Below are positions 39,951-48,251 of a DNA stretch of 64,000 nt, piece after piece; position 1 is the first letter of the stretch, and the number at the start of each line of letters is the position of its first letter. The position numbers and the translations under genes are program-made. Under the pieces are notes generated by a model that was not told where the DNA came from, did not search any database, and saw nothing but the letters and a program-made list of their open reading frames with translations. Source of the stretch: Rhodoblastus acidophilus (GTDB lineage: Bacteria; Pseudomonadota; Alphaproteobacteria; Rhizobiales; Beijerinckiaceae); the NCBI RefSeq assembly GCF_025961575.1, contig NZ_JAOQNX010000001.1, positions 208,336-272,335 of the forward strand. Reading direction: 5' to 3'.

Positions 39951-39980
39951 AAAAAAGCCGCCGCTGGTAAGAGCGGCGGC
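39951..39980 (-). terminator. Terminator of the pnt operon
   Basis: GCCGCCGCT (39957-39965), loop GGTAAG, AGCGGCGGC (39972-39980). On the minus strand it is followed by TTTTTT (39956-39951), 25 bases after the pntB stop. Confidence 0.85.
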
Positions 39981-40004
39981 CTAATTTTGTCAAGCTGAAT
40001 GAGC

Positions 40005-41405
40005 TCAGTGCGCCATGGCTTTCACGACGCTCTCGACCACTTTCTTCGCATCGCCGAACAGCATCATGGTGTTGTCCTTGAAGAACAGCTCGTTTTCGAC
40101 GCCGGCATAGCCCGAGGACATGCCGCGCTTGATGAACATCACCGTCTTGGCCTTTTCGACATCGAGAATCGGCATGCCATAGATCGGCGAGGCCTTGTCG
40201 GTCTTGGCGGCCGGATTGGTCACGTCATTGGCGCCGATCACGAAGGCGACATCCGCCTGCGCGAATTCGGAATTGATGTCCTCCAGTTCGAAAACTTCAT
40301 CATAGGGGACATTGGCTTCCGCCAGCAGCACGTTCATGTGGCCGGGCATGCGGCCGGCGACGGGATGAATGGCGTATTTGACTTCCACGCCTTCTTCCTT
40401 GAGCAGGTCGGCCATTTCGCGCAGCGCATGCTGGGCCTGCGCCACCGCCATGCCATAGCCCGGCACGATGATGACTTTCGAGGCGTTCTGCATGATGAAG
40501 GCGGCGTCGTCGGCCGAGCCCTGCTTGACAGGGCGGGTCTCCACCTTGCCAGCGGCCGCAGCAGCATCCTCGCCGCCAAAACCGCCGAGAATGACGGAGA
40601 TGAAGCTGCGGTTCATGCCCTTGCACATGATGTAGGACAGGATCGCGCCTGAGGAGCCGACGAGAGCGCCGGTGATGATCAGCGCCATATTGCCGAGCGT
40701 GAAACCGATGCCGGCCGCCGCCCAACCCGAATAGGAGTTGAGCATGGAGACGACCACCGGCATGTCGGCGCCGCCGATCGGGATGATCAGCAGGACGCCC
40801 AGAGCCAGCGAGATCGCAACGATCAGCCAGAACAGCGTGACGCCGCCGGTGGTGAAGAACAGCGCGATGCAGGCGGCCAGAGCGACGCCGAGGGCGATGT
40901 TGATCTGGTGGCGCTGCGGCAGCAGGATCGGCTTGCCCGCCATGCGGCCGTCAAGCTTCAGGAAGGCGATCACCGAACCCGTAAACGTGATCGCGCCAAT
41001 GGCCGCGCCGAGCGACATTTCGATCAGGCTGGCGGCGTGAATGTCGCCGGGGATGCCGATGCCGAACGCTTCCGGCGCGAACAGGGCCGACGCCGCCACC
41101 AGCACGGCGGCGAGGCCGACCAGCGAGTGGAAGAAAGCGACGAGCTGCGGCATCTTGGTCATTTCGACCCGCTTGGCCAGCACCGCGCCGGCGCCGCCGC
41201 CGATGCCAATGCCCAGCACGAGCAGAACGAAGCTGCCAAAGCTCGACGGCGGGCGCAGGACCAGCGTCGTGAGAATGGCGATGCCCATGCCGATCATGCC
41301 GAAACGGTTGCCTTGCTGCGACGTCGTCGGATGCGACAGGCCGCGCAGGGCGAGAATGAACAGCACGCCGGAAACGAGATAGAGAAGGGCTGCGAGATTG
41401 GCCAT
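40005..41405 (-). CDS. pntB: NAD(P) transhydrogenase subunit beta
   Basis: A 466-residue subunit of proton-translocating transhydrogenase. It has nine or so transmembrane helices in the first 270 residues and the NADP-binding domain III after: VIIVPGYGMAVAQAQHALRE and PVAGRMPGHMNVLLAEANVP are diagnostic. Uses the proton gradient to reduce NADP+ with NADH, supplying NADPH. Last gene of pntAa-pntAb-pntB. Confidence 0.97.
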   Translation of the reverse strand: MANLAALLYLVSGVLFILALRGLSHPTTSQQGNRFGMIGMGIAILTTLVLRPPSSFGSFVLLVLGIGIGGGAGAVLAKRVEMTKMPQLVAFFHSLVGLAAVLVAASALFAPEAFGIGIPGDIHAASLIEMSLGAAIGAITFTGSVIAFLKLDGRMAGKPILLPQRHQINIALGVALAACIALFFTTGGVTLFWLIVAISLALGVLLIIPIGGADMPVVVSMLNSYSGWAAAGIGFTLGNMALIITGALVGSSGAILSYIMCKGMNRSFISVILGGFGGEDAAAAAGKVETRPVKQGSADDAAFIMQNASKVIIVPGYGMAVAQAQHALREMADLLKEEGVEVKYAIHPVAGRMPGHMNVLLAEANVPYDEVFELEDINSEFAQADVAFVIGANDVTNPAAKTDKASPIYGMPILDVEKAKTVMFIKRGMSSGYAGVENELFFKDNTMMLFGDAKKVVESVVKAMAH

Positions 41406-41411
41406 CTGAGG

Positions 41412-41846
41412 TCAGCCCTTCTTCTTGTACATGGCCAGCATGCGCTGGGTGACGAGGAAGCCGCCGAAAATATTCACGGAGGCGAGGATCAGCGCGACAA
41501 AACCGAAGCCGCGCGCCCAGCCGGAGCCGGAGTCCGGGGTGTCCACGAGTTCGACGCCGACCGCGAGCAGCGCGCCGACCACGATCACGGAGGAAATGGC
41601 GTTGGTCACCGACATTAGCGGCGTGTGCAGCGCCGGCGTCACCGACCACACCACGTAATAGCCGACGAAAACGGCGAGAACGAACAAGGCGAGACGGAAG
41701 ACAAAGGGGTCGATGGCGCCGCCGCTGACGGCATGCGCGGCGGCGGCCATCTGGTCGGCATAGTTCTGGGCGGCGTCGGCGGCGCTGCGCAGCGCCTGAG
41801 CGGCGCTCTGCGCGCGGTCAACCGCAACTGAGGGGTCTTGGGCCAT
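41412..41846 (-). CDS. pntAb: Transhydrogenase subunit alpha, membrane part (PntAb/PntA2)
   Basis: A 144-residue protein with three to four transmembrane helices ([40 protein letters not shown]), the alphaproteobacterial split of PntA in which the membrane domain is a separate polypeptide. The 30-residue N-terminal part is Ala/Gln-rich. It lies between pntAa and pntB, 6 bases before the latter. Confidence 0.93.
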   Translation of the reverse strand: MAQDPSVAVDRAQSAAQALRSAADAAQNYADQMAAAAHAVSGGAIDPFVFRLALFVLAVFVGYYVVWSVTPALHTPLMSVTNAISSVIVVGALLAVGVELVDTPDSGSGWARGFGFVALILASVNIFGGFLVTQRMLAMYKKKG

Positions 41847-41873
41847 GAAGGCTTCTCCGGAAAATGGGGGTTT

Positions 41874-43007
41874 TTAGGCCTGGAAATTCGGATGAACGAC
41901 GGCGCCGCCCTTGGTGAGCAGGGTCGCCTTGATCAATTCGTCTTCCTCATTGACGACGACGGATTTGCTTTCCTTGTCGATCATGGTTTCGAGGAAGGTG
42001 AGCAGGTTTTTGGCATAGAGGGCCGACGCCGTCGCCGCGAGATGGCTGGCGAGGTTCAGCGAGCCGATCACCTTGACCCCATTGGGGCTGACGAAAATCT
42101 CGCCGGGCTTGGTCAGCTCGCAATTGCCGCCGCGCTCAGCCGCAATGTCGACGATGATCGAGCCGGGACGCATCGAGGCGACCATGGCGGCCGACACCAG
42201 CTTCGGCGCGGGACGGCCGGGGATCAGCGCGGTGGTGATGACAATGTCCTGCTTCGAAATGTGCGAGGCGACCAGTTCGGCCTGCTTCGCCTGATATTCC
42301 TTGGACATTTCCTTGGCGTAGCCGCCTGCCGTCTGCGCCTGCTTGAACTCCTCGTCCTCGACGGCCAGGAACTTGCCGCCCAGCGACTCCACCTGCTCCT
42401 TGGTGGCGGGACGCACGTCGGTGGCGGTCACCACCGCGCCAAGACGTTTTGCCGTGGCGATGGCCTGCAAGCCGGCGACGCCGACGCCCATGACGAACAC
42501 TTTGGCGGCGGGCACGGTGCCAGCGGCGGTCATCATCATCGGCAGCACGCGATGGAATTCATCGGCGCCCTCGATCACCGCGCGATAGCCGGCGAGATTG
42601 GCCTGGGACGACAGCACGTCCATGGACTGGGCGCGGGTGATGCGCGGCATCAGCTCCATGGCGAAGGCGCGCACGCCGACGCCGGCCAAAGCCTTGATCA
42701 GCCGCTCCTGGCCATACGGGTCCATCACCGCTAGCACCACAGCGTCGGGATTGACCCCGGAAAGGGCTTGCGGCTCGGGACGGCGCACGCAGAGCACCAC
42801 ATCGGCCTTGGCGACGGTCGCCTGGGCGTTGGGGGCGATGGTCGCGCCGGCCTTTTCGAAATCGGCGTCTGTGATGCCGGCGCCCGCGCCGGCGCCCTTT
42901 TGCACCACCACCTCGGCCCCGAGGGCGATGTATTTCTTGATTGTGTCGGGGGTCGCCGCGACGCGCGCCTCGCGGTCGCGGGTTTCGGCGGGAACGGCAA
43001 TACGCAT
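41874..43007 (-). CDS. pntAa: Transhydrogenase subunit alpha, NAD-binding part (PntAa)
   Basis: A 377-residue soluble domain I. RIAVPAETRDREARVAATPD starts it and GVGVAGLQAIATAKRLGAVV forms the dinucleotide site near residue 170. It carries domain I of the enzyme that binds NAD(H). GGAG lies 6 bases before ATG 43007; an upstream start (43049) is less likely. First gene of the operon; a 29-codon gene precedes it by 74 bases. Confidence 0.95.
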   Translation of the reverse strand: MRIAVPAETRDREARVAATPDTIKKYIALGAEVVVQKGAGAGAGITDADFEKAGATIAPNAQATVAKADVVLCVRRPEPQALSGVNPDAVVLAVMDPYGQERLIKALAGVGVRAFAMELMPRITRAQSMDVLSSQANLAGYRAVIEGADEFHRVLPMMMTAAGTVPAAKVFVMGVGVAGLQAIATAKRLGAVVTATDVRPATKEQVESLGGKFLAVEDEEFKQAQTAGGYAKEMSKEYQAKQAELVASHISKQDIVITTALIPGRPAPKLVSAAMVASMRPGSIIVDIAAERGGNCELTKPGEIFVSPNGVKVIGSLNLASHLAATASALYAKNLLTFLETMIDKESKSVVVNEEDELIKATLLTKGGAVVHPNFQA

Positions 43008-43080
43008 GAATAACTCCGATTGGGCCCGCTGGACCGCGGGTCTGGACAATTCCGCCCGCTGCCGGGCAGGGACGGTGGGG

Positions 43081-43170
43081 TTAGTGCGTGTGAGGGGCGT
43101 CGGAATGGATCACGACGAGCGCCGTCGTCTTCCGATCCGTGGGATCGACAGACTTGGGTTGCGCCGTCAT
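43081..43170 (-). CDS. Small 29-residue protein gene upstream of pntAa
   Basis: From ATG 43170 the frame gives a 29-residue product beginning MTAQPKSVDPTDRK, with a hydrophobic stretch ALVVI and ending HSDAPHTH. A strong ribosome site GAGGAGAG begins 13 bases before the ATG, much better than expected by chance. It ends 74 bases before pntAa, on the same strand. It may be a leader peptide or a small protein; function unknown. Confidence 0.45.
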   Translation of the reverse strand: MTAQPKSVDPTDRKTTALVVIHSDAPHTH

Positions 43171-43332
43171 TGTCCTCTCCTCTCGCAAGACTTTCATGTC
43201 GCGGGCGCCATTGTGGCGCAATTCTTCCACAGGCCGCGACGTCAAGCCACTGCCATAAGGGTTCGGAAATTGATATAGAACTTTTTGTAATTGGCAAAGG
43301 CGCGGATGCTAGGTCCACGCCCCACTTTGGAC

Positions 43333-44685
43333 TCAAACCGGCGCGTCCGAAGGCGTCCAGCCGACCTGCGCCAGCAGCGCCTGTTGCCGCTCCGCGATGG
43401 ATTCGACCGAGAAATCCGCGAGCGCCTCCTCGAACAGAAGGTGAAAGTTTACGCGCGCGCGCAGATGCAGGAAGGCGCCGCTCAAGCCTAGCGCGGCGCG
43501 ATGCATGAACACGAATTCACGCGGCAGCCGCACTGGGCCAAATTGACGCAGGCGCGCGCGCACCTCCCGCGCCTCGGCGCGGCCATAGCTGCCGACTGGC
43601 CCCTCATCGGCCACGGCGCGTTCGCGATCCTCCAGCAGCGGGCCCAGCAGAAACCGCGCCCAAACCGTCAACGCATCGATCAAATCGTCATTGAGGTTGC
43701 GAAAGCCCCAGCCGGTGTAGGCTTCGGCGATGGCTTCGCTATCGTCAGCCCGCAATCCGCGATAAAGCTGGATCACCGCACCGACCACGCCCGGCGGGAA
43801 GACCCGGATGCAGCCGTAGTCGAGCAGGTTGATCCCGGCGCCGTCGCCAAAAACCGTGTAATTGCCGAGGTGCGGATCGCCGTGGATCACGCCGAAGCGC
43901 ACATAGGGCAACCACCACGCCATAAAAATGGCTCTCGCCACGGCGTTGCGCCGCTCCTGGTCCGCGTGATCCTTGAAGCTGAGCAGTTTTTCGCCTTCGA
44001 GCCACGAAAGGGTCAACAGCCGCCCGGTGGAGAGCGCGTCATGGACGGCGGGAACGCGAATGTCGGCTCGTCCGGCGAACATCGCGCCGTAGAGCTTGGC
44101 GTTGCTGGCCTCACGGCGATAGTCCAGCTCCTCGCGCAGCCGCGCCGCCAGTTCGACATAGGCGTCGCTGGCGTCCACAGAACCGTTCATGCGGCGCTGC
44201 AGCGACAGCGCCAGGTCGAGCTGAGCGAGATCGGCCTCAACGGTCGAGGCCATGTCGGGATATTGCAGTTTGGCCGCGACCTCTGCGCCATCCAGCGTGG
44301 TGGCGCGATGCACCTGCCCGAGCGAAGCGGCGAAAGCCGGCTTCATCTCGAAGGTGTCGAAACGCTTGCGCCAGTCTGGCCCGAGTTCGGAGGCCATGCG
44401 CCGCGAGACAAAGGCGGCCCCCATGGGCGGCGCCTCGCTCTGCAATTCGGCGAGCGCCTCTGCGTAATCGTCGGGCAGAATTTCCGGAATGGTCGCCAGA
44501 AATTGCGCCGCCTTCATCAGCGGCCCCTTGAGCCCGCCAAGCGCCACGGCGAGTTTTTGCGGATCGGGCTCGCGGCCCAACAACCGGCCCGAGATCATGC
44601 GGGCGGCGAGCCCCCCGGCCTGGGCGCCGACGGCGGCATATCGGGCGGCGCGGGCGCCAAAGCGATTTGATTCGTCGTCTGTCAT
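43333..44685 (-). CDS. ABC1/AarF-UbiB-family kinase-like protein
   Basis: About 450 residues from ATG 44685; a longer start (44796) runs through a repeat-derived sequence. The Ala-rich nucleotide loop is AFAASLGQVHR near residue 125, the catalytic loop is HGDPHLGNYTVF, and the metal site DYG is in NLLDYGCIRVF. The extension region reads GPLMKAAQFLAT, with KxAQ instead of the KxGQ typical of COQ8/UbiB. These kinases support ubiquinone and related lipid metabolism; the subfamily's target is not known. No ubiquinone genes are adjacent. Confidence 0.85.
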   Translation of the reverse strand: MTDDESNRFGARAARYAAVGAQAGGLAARMISGRLLGREPDPQKLAVALGGLKGPLMKAAQFLATIPEILPDDYAEALAELQSEAPPMGAAFVSRRMASELGPDWRKRFDTFEMKPAFAASLGQVHRATTLDGAEVAAKLQYPDMASTVEADLAQLDLALSLQRRMNGSVDASDAYVELAARLREELDYRREASNAKLYGAMFAGRADIRVPAVHDALSTGRLLTLSWLEGEKLLSFKDHADQERRNAVARAIFMAWWLPYVRFGVIHGDPHLGNYTVFGDGAGINLLDYGCIRVFPPGVVGAVIQLYRGLRADDSEAIAEAYTGWGFRNLNDDLIDALTVWARFLLGPLLEDRERAVADEGPVGSYGRAEAREVRARLRQFGPVRLPREFVFMHRAALGLSGAFLHLRARVNFHLLFEEALADFSVESIAERQQALLAQVGWTPSDAPV

Positions 44686-44710
44686 GGACTTCCGCAAAAG
44701 GCGAGCGCTG

Positions 44711-44747
44711 GCTCCTTCTCCCGCATGAGAAGGCGGGGGATGAGGAC
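44711..44747. repeat. Small intergenic inverted repeat
   Basis: CTCCTTCTCCCGCATGAGAAGGCGGGGGATGAGG: interrupted inverted repeat of the type often found in alphaproteobacterial spacer DNA (CTTCTCCCGC / GCGGGGG with AAGG). It precedes the ABC1 kinase start and follows the PEBP stop in antisense orientation. Confidence 0.4.
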
Positions 44748-44779
44748 TCGACGTCGTCAGGAAAGCTGAGCCGAGGGCT

Positions 44780-45316
44780 TCACCGGCCATAAACACCGGT
44801 TAAAGTCGCCTTGCCCAGCGCATTGGCGTTGACCATGAAGCCCGTCAGCGACGCCGTCGCATTTGGCGGCAGATCAAGCTTGGCCACTTTCAGCGCATAG
44901 AGGGTGAAATTGTAATGGTGCGGCTTGTCTCCCTTGGGCGGACAGGGACCGCCATAGCCGGGCGCGCCGAAATCGGTGGAGATTTCCTTCGCGCCCGCCG
45001 GAACCGGCGCGCCCTGCTTCAGCGAAGATACGTCGGCCGGAATGTCGATCACCACCCAATGCCAAAAACCGGCCCCGCCGGTCGGCGCGTCCGGGTCATG
45101 GACGAGCAGAGCAAAACTCTTCGTCCCCTCCGGCGCCCCGCTCCATTCCAATGCGGGCGATAGATTGGCGCCCTCGCAGCCGAATCCCTTGAACACGAAT
45201 TTGTCGGCGATGGTCGCGCCGGGCGCGATATCAGGACTTTTCAGCTCCAGCGCGCCAGCGGCGCCCACGCCAGCGAACAGAAGAACACTCGCCAGGAAAC
45301 CACCTTTCAAATCCAT
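44780..45316 (-). CDS. YbhB/YbcL-family PEBP-like secreted protein
   Basis: A 178-residue protein of the phosphatidylethanolamine-binding-protein (Raf kinase inhibitor-like) family. The signal peptide is GGFLASVLLFAGVGAAGALE. Conserved DPDAPTGGAGFWHWVVIDIP and GAPGYGGPCPPKGDKPHHY form the ligand pocket. ATG 45316 is used. Function unknown in bacteria. It follows the alpha/beta hydrolase by 11 bases. Confidence 0.9.
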   Translation of the reverse strand: MDLKGGFLASVLLFAGVGAAGALELKSPDIAPGATIADKFVFKGFGCEGANLSPALEWSGAPEGTKSFALLVHDPDAPTGGAGFWHWVVIDIPADVSSLKQGAPVPAGAKEISTDFGAPGYGGPCPPKGDKPHHYNFTLYALKVAKLDLPPNATASLTGFMVNANALGKATLTGVYGR

Positions 45317-45327
45317 CGCTTTGTTCC

Positions 45328-46272
45328 TCACTGTCGCGCCAGGGCCGCGCGGATAAAAGTTTCGCAATGTTTCGGCTGAGTCATGGGCAGGCAGTGGCCG
45401 CCGTCGATCACTTTGAGGTCCGCCGTCGGCGCAAGGGCGCAAAAGGCTTCGCCCTGCGCCTTGGGGTCCAGCAGCCGGTCGCCGGCGCCAAACAGAATGC
45501 TGACAGGGTGCGAAATCGACCCGTATCGCTCCCTCATGGCCTCGAGTTCGCGCTGCTGCGCCGGCAATTCCAGCGCCCCCGCGAGCAGAGCGTTGGCGCG
45601 CAGAGGCAGCGCGCCGCCAGCACCCCGCCAAAAATTCTTTGGAACAGACTCGGGCGCGAAACCGGGATTGGCCGGCGATGCGGAACGCAACACCGAGAGC
45701 ACTGGCCCCAGCAACCAGGCGGAAATCCATCGCGAAACACGTCCCTGCTCGGCCATCGCCTTGTAGAAGGCGGAGGCCGACAGGAACTGGGTGAAGGGCG
45801 CGATCAGCGCGAGACCGGCGATTTTCCCGGCATGGTCGAGCGCCAGAGACAGCGCGATCGCGCCGCCCAGCGAATGCCCGACGACAAGCGGTTTTTCCAG
45901 GCCGATCTTGTCGATGAAGGCGGAGAGCACGGCGGCGTTCTCCGCAATGGTCGAGGTGCGCGCGGCCTGGGAGTAGCCGCAGCCGGGACGATCGACCAGC
46001 ACCACGCGGCGCTCAGGAAACAGCGCCGCCAGCGCATAGGAATAATGGTTGAGCTGGCCAAGCCAACCGTGGACAAATAGCAGCGGCGGCCCGTCTTGGC
46101 CCAGTTTTGCGCCGCTGTCGATGTAGTGGAGCCGCAATCCGTCGATCTCGACGAACTGGCCGATAGGCGGAACCCAGCGTTCGATCAACCGCGCCAACAG
46201 CAGATTGAACGCCACCAAAGCAGCGAAAACCGCCGCCCCCCACAGCACCACCAGCCAAAGCAGCGCCAGCAT
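45328..46272 (-). CDS. Alpha/beta hydrolase, N-terminal membrane anchor
   Basis: A 314-residue hydrolase. A transmembrane helix (ALLWLVVLWGAAVFAALVAF) is at the N-terminus. The oxyanion strand is FVHGWLGQ, the nucleophile elbow GHSLGG near residue 133, and the His in DGGHCLPMTQPKHCETF near 293. Acid Asp in FGAGDRLLD. Substrate unknown. Its ATG shares the last base of the pepF TGA (TGATG), so the two are translationally coupled. Confidence 0.9.
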   Translation of the reverse strand: MLALLWLVVLWGAAVFAALVAFNLLLARLIERWVPPIGQFVEIDGLRLHYIDSGAKLGQDGPPLLFVHGWLGQLNHYSYALAALFPERRVVLVDRPGCGYSQAARTSTIAENAAVLSAFIDKIGLEKPLVVGHSLGGAIALSLALDHAGKIAGLALIAPFTQFLSASAFYKAMAEQGRVSRWISAWLLGPVLSVLRSASPANPGFAPESVPKNFWRGAGGALPLRANALLAGALELPAQQRELEAMRERYGSISHPVSILFGAGDRLLDPKAQGEAFCALAPTADLKVIDGGHCLPMTQPKHCETFIRAALARQ

Positions 46273-48092
46273 CAGAGCTTTTCCAGCTCGTCGATCATGC
46301 TCTCGATCATCGACAGGCCGATCGCCCAGAACGAGGGATCGCGCGCGTCCAGGCCGAAAGGCGCCAGCAATTCGCTGTAATGTTTGGAGCCGCCCGCCGA
46401 AAGCAGAGCAAAGTATTTTTCGACAAAGCCGGGCTCGGCGCGCTGGTAGACGCCGTAAAGCGAATTCACCAGGCAGTCGCCGAAGGCATAGGCGTAGACA
46501 TAAAAGGGCGAATGGATGAAGTGCGGAATATAGGCCCAGTAGGTTTCATAACCGGGGCCGAATTCGATGGCGGGCCCGAGGCTTTCACCCTGCACGCTCA
46601 TCCACAGTTCGCAAACTTGCTCCGCAGTGAGCTCGCCGTTCTTGCGCTCCTCGTGCAGCTTGCGCTCGAAACTGTAGAAGGCGATCTGCCGCACCACGGT
46701 GTTGAGCATATCCTCGACTTTGGAGGCCAGCAGCACCCGGCGCTCCGCGGGGTCCTTGGCCTCCGCCAGCAGCGCGCGAAACGTCAGCATCTCACCGAAC
46801 ACCGAGGCGGTTTCCGCAAGCGTCAGCGGCGTCGGCGCCATCAGCGGCCCCTGGGGCGCCGCCAGCACCTGATGCACGCCATGGCCCAATTCATGGGCGA
46901 GGGTCATCACGTCGCGCGGCTTGCCCTGGTAGTTCAGCAGCACATAGGGGTGGACGCTGGGGCTGGTCGGATGGGCGAAGGCGCCGGGCGCCTTGCCGGG
47001 CCGCACCGGCGCATCGATCCAGGAGCCGTCGAAAAACCGTTTCGCGATCCCGGCCATATCAGGCGAAAAGCCAGCGTAAGCGGTGAGCACGGCGTCACGG
47101 GCCTGAGTCCAGCTGTAGCTGGTCTGCGGCGCGTCCGGCAGGGGCGCGTTGCGATCCCAGTACATCAGCTTGTCCTTACCGAACCAGCTCGCCTTCAGCT
47201 TGTAATAGCGGTGCGACAGACGGGGATAGGCGGCGCGCACGGCGCTCACCATGGCGTTCACCACCTCGCCCTCGACGCGATTGGACAGGTGCCGGGAGTC
47301 CGCGACATCGACAAAACCGCGCCACTGGTCGGAAATCGACTTGTCCTTGGCGAGCACGTTGGAGATGAGGGTGAAGAGCCCCAGCTTCTCCTTCAGCGTC
47401 GCGCCAATGGCCTTGGCCGCCGCCTCGCGCAGCGCGGGATCGCGGTCCTGAAGCAAATTCAAGGCCGGCTCGAGCGTCAGCTCCTTGCCGTCGACGACGA
47501 AACGCAGGCCCGCGATGGTCTCGTCAAACAGCCGGTTCCAGGCGGCGTGGCCGGTGACCGATTTTTCGTGAAAAAGCTGCTCGATCCTGTCTTCAAGCTG
47601 ATACGGCTTTTCGCGCCGCAAATCCTCGAGCCAGGGCCGGAAGTGATCCAGCGGCTTTTGCGCCATGGCGGCGGTGAGCGCCGCGTCGTCGAGGCGATTC
47701 AGCTCGAGCTGGAAGAACAGCAAATCCGTCGAGGCGGCGGTGATCTTTTCCTGGGCGTCGCCATAAAATTTCGCCCGAACCGGATCGAGCGTGTTCTCGG
47801 CATAGACCAGGCCCGCATAGGACATGATGCGGGTGATGAGATCGTCGATCTGCTCATAGACCCTGATCGCCTCGAACAGCCCCGCGCCACCCTCGGCGAG
47901 CAGGCCCGCGAGCTTGCCCCGGTAGGTTTCGGCGAAAGCGCGGCATTCCTGCGCCGTCCTGGCGAGATCGGCGGCGAATTCCGGCGAGTCCAGGCCAGGG
48001 TAAAGGTCGTCGAGACGCCAGACGGGCAAGTCGTCGAGCTTTTCGGCGCCCGCGTTCGCGGGCGAATCAGGAAAGGAATCGTAAATGTTCAT
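46272..48092 (-). CDS. pepF: Oligoendopeptidase F (M3 family)
   Basis: A 606-residue cytoplasmic zinc peptidase. The HExxH zinc motif is LAHELGHGVHQ near residue 390, followed by the Glu-bearing EMLTFRALLAE. ATG 48092 starts MNIYDSFPDS; a longer frame upstream is antisense to the regulator gene. It cleaves oligopeptides of roughly 7 to 17 residues in known relatives. Confidence 0.94.
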   Translation of the reverse strand: MNIYDSFPDSPANAGAEKLDDLPVWRLDDLYPGLDSPEFAADLARTAQECRAFAETYRGKLAGLLAEGGAGLFEAIRVYEQIDDLITRIMSYAGLVYAENTLDPVRAKFYGDAQEKITAASTDLLFFQLELNRLDDAALTAAMAQKPLDHFRPWLEDLRREKPYQLEDRIEQLFHEKSVTGHAAWNRLFDETIAGLRFVVDGKELTLEPALNLLQDRDPALREAAAKAIGATLKEKLGLFTLISNVLAKDKSISDQWRGFVDVADSRHLSNRVEGEVVNAMVSAVRAAYPRLSHRYYKLKASWFGKDKLMYWDRNAPLPDAPQTSYSWTQARDAVLTAYAGFSPDMAGIAKRFFDGSWIDAPVRPGKAPGAFAHPTSPSVHPYVLLNYQGKPRDVMTLAHELGHGVHQVLAAPQGPLMAPTPLTLAETASVFGEMLTFRALLAEAKDPAERRVLLASKVEDMLNTVVRQIAFYSFERKLHEERKNGELTAEQVCELWMSVQGESLGPAIEFGPGYETYWAYIPHFIHSPFYVYAYAFGDCLVNSLYGVYQRAEPGFVEKYFALLSAGGSKHYSELLAPFGLDARDPSFWAIGLSMIESMIDELEKL

Positions 48093-48251
48093 GGGCGAAG
48101 ACGCGCGAGGCTCCGGGAGGGGCTGCTGATGACATATTGGCGTGTTTGGCGCGGGGATCAACCGCCTTCGCGCCATTAACATCGCATTTACCGTAATGTC
48201 GCAGCATGTACGCAACGAAAGAGGCCCGCCGGCCTCACCCGAAAGTGACAC

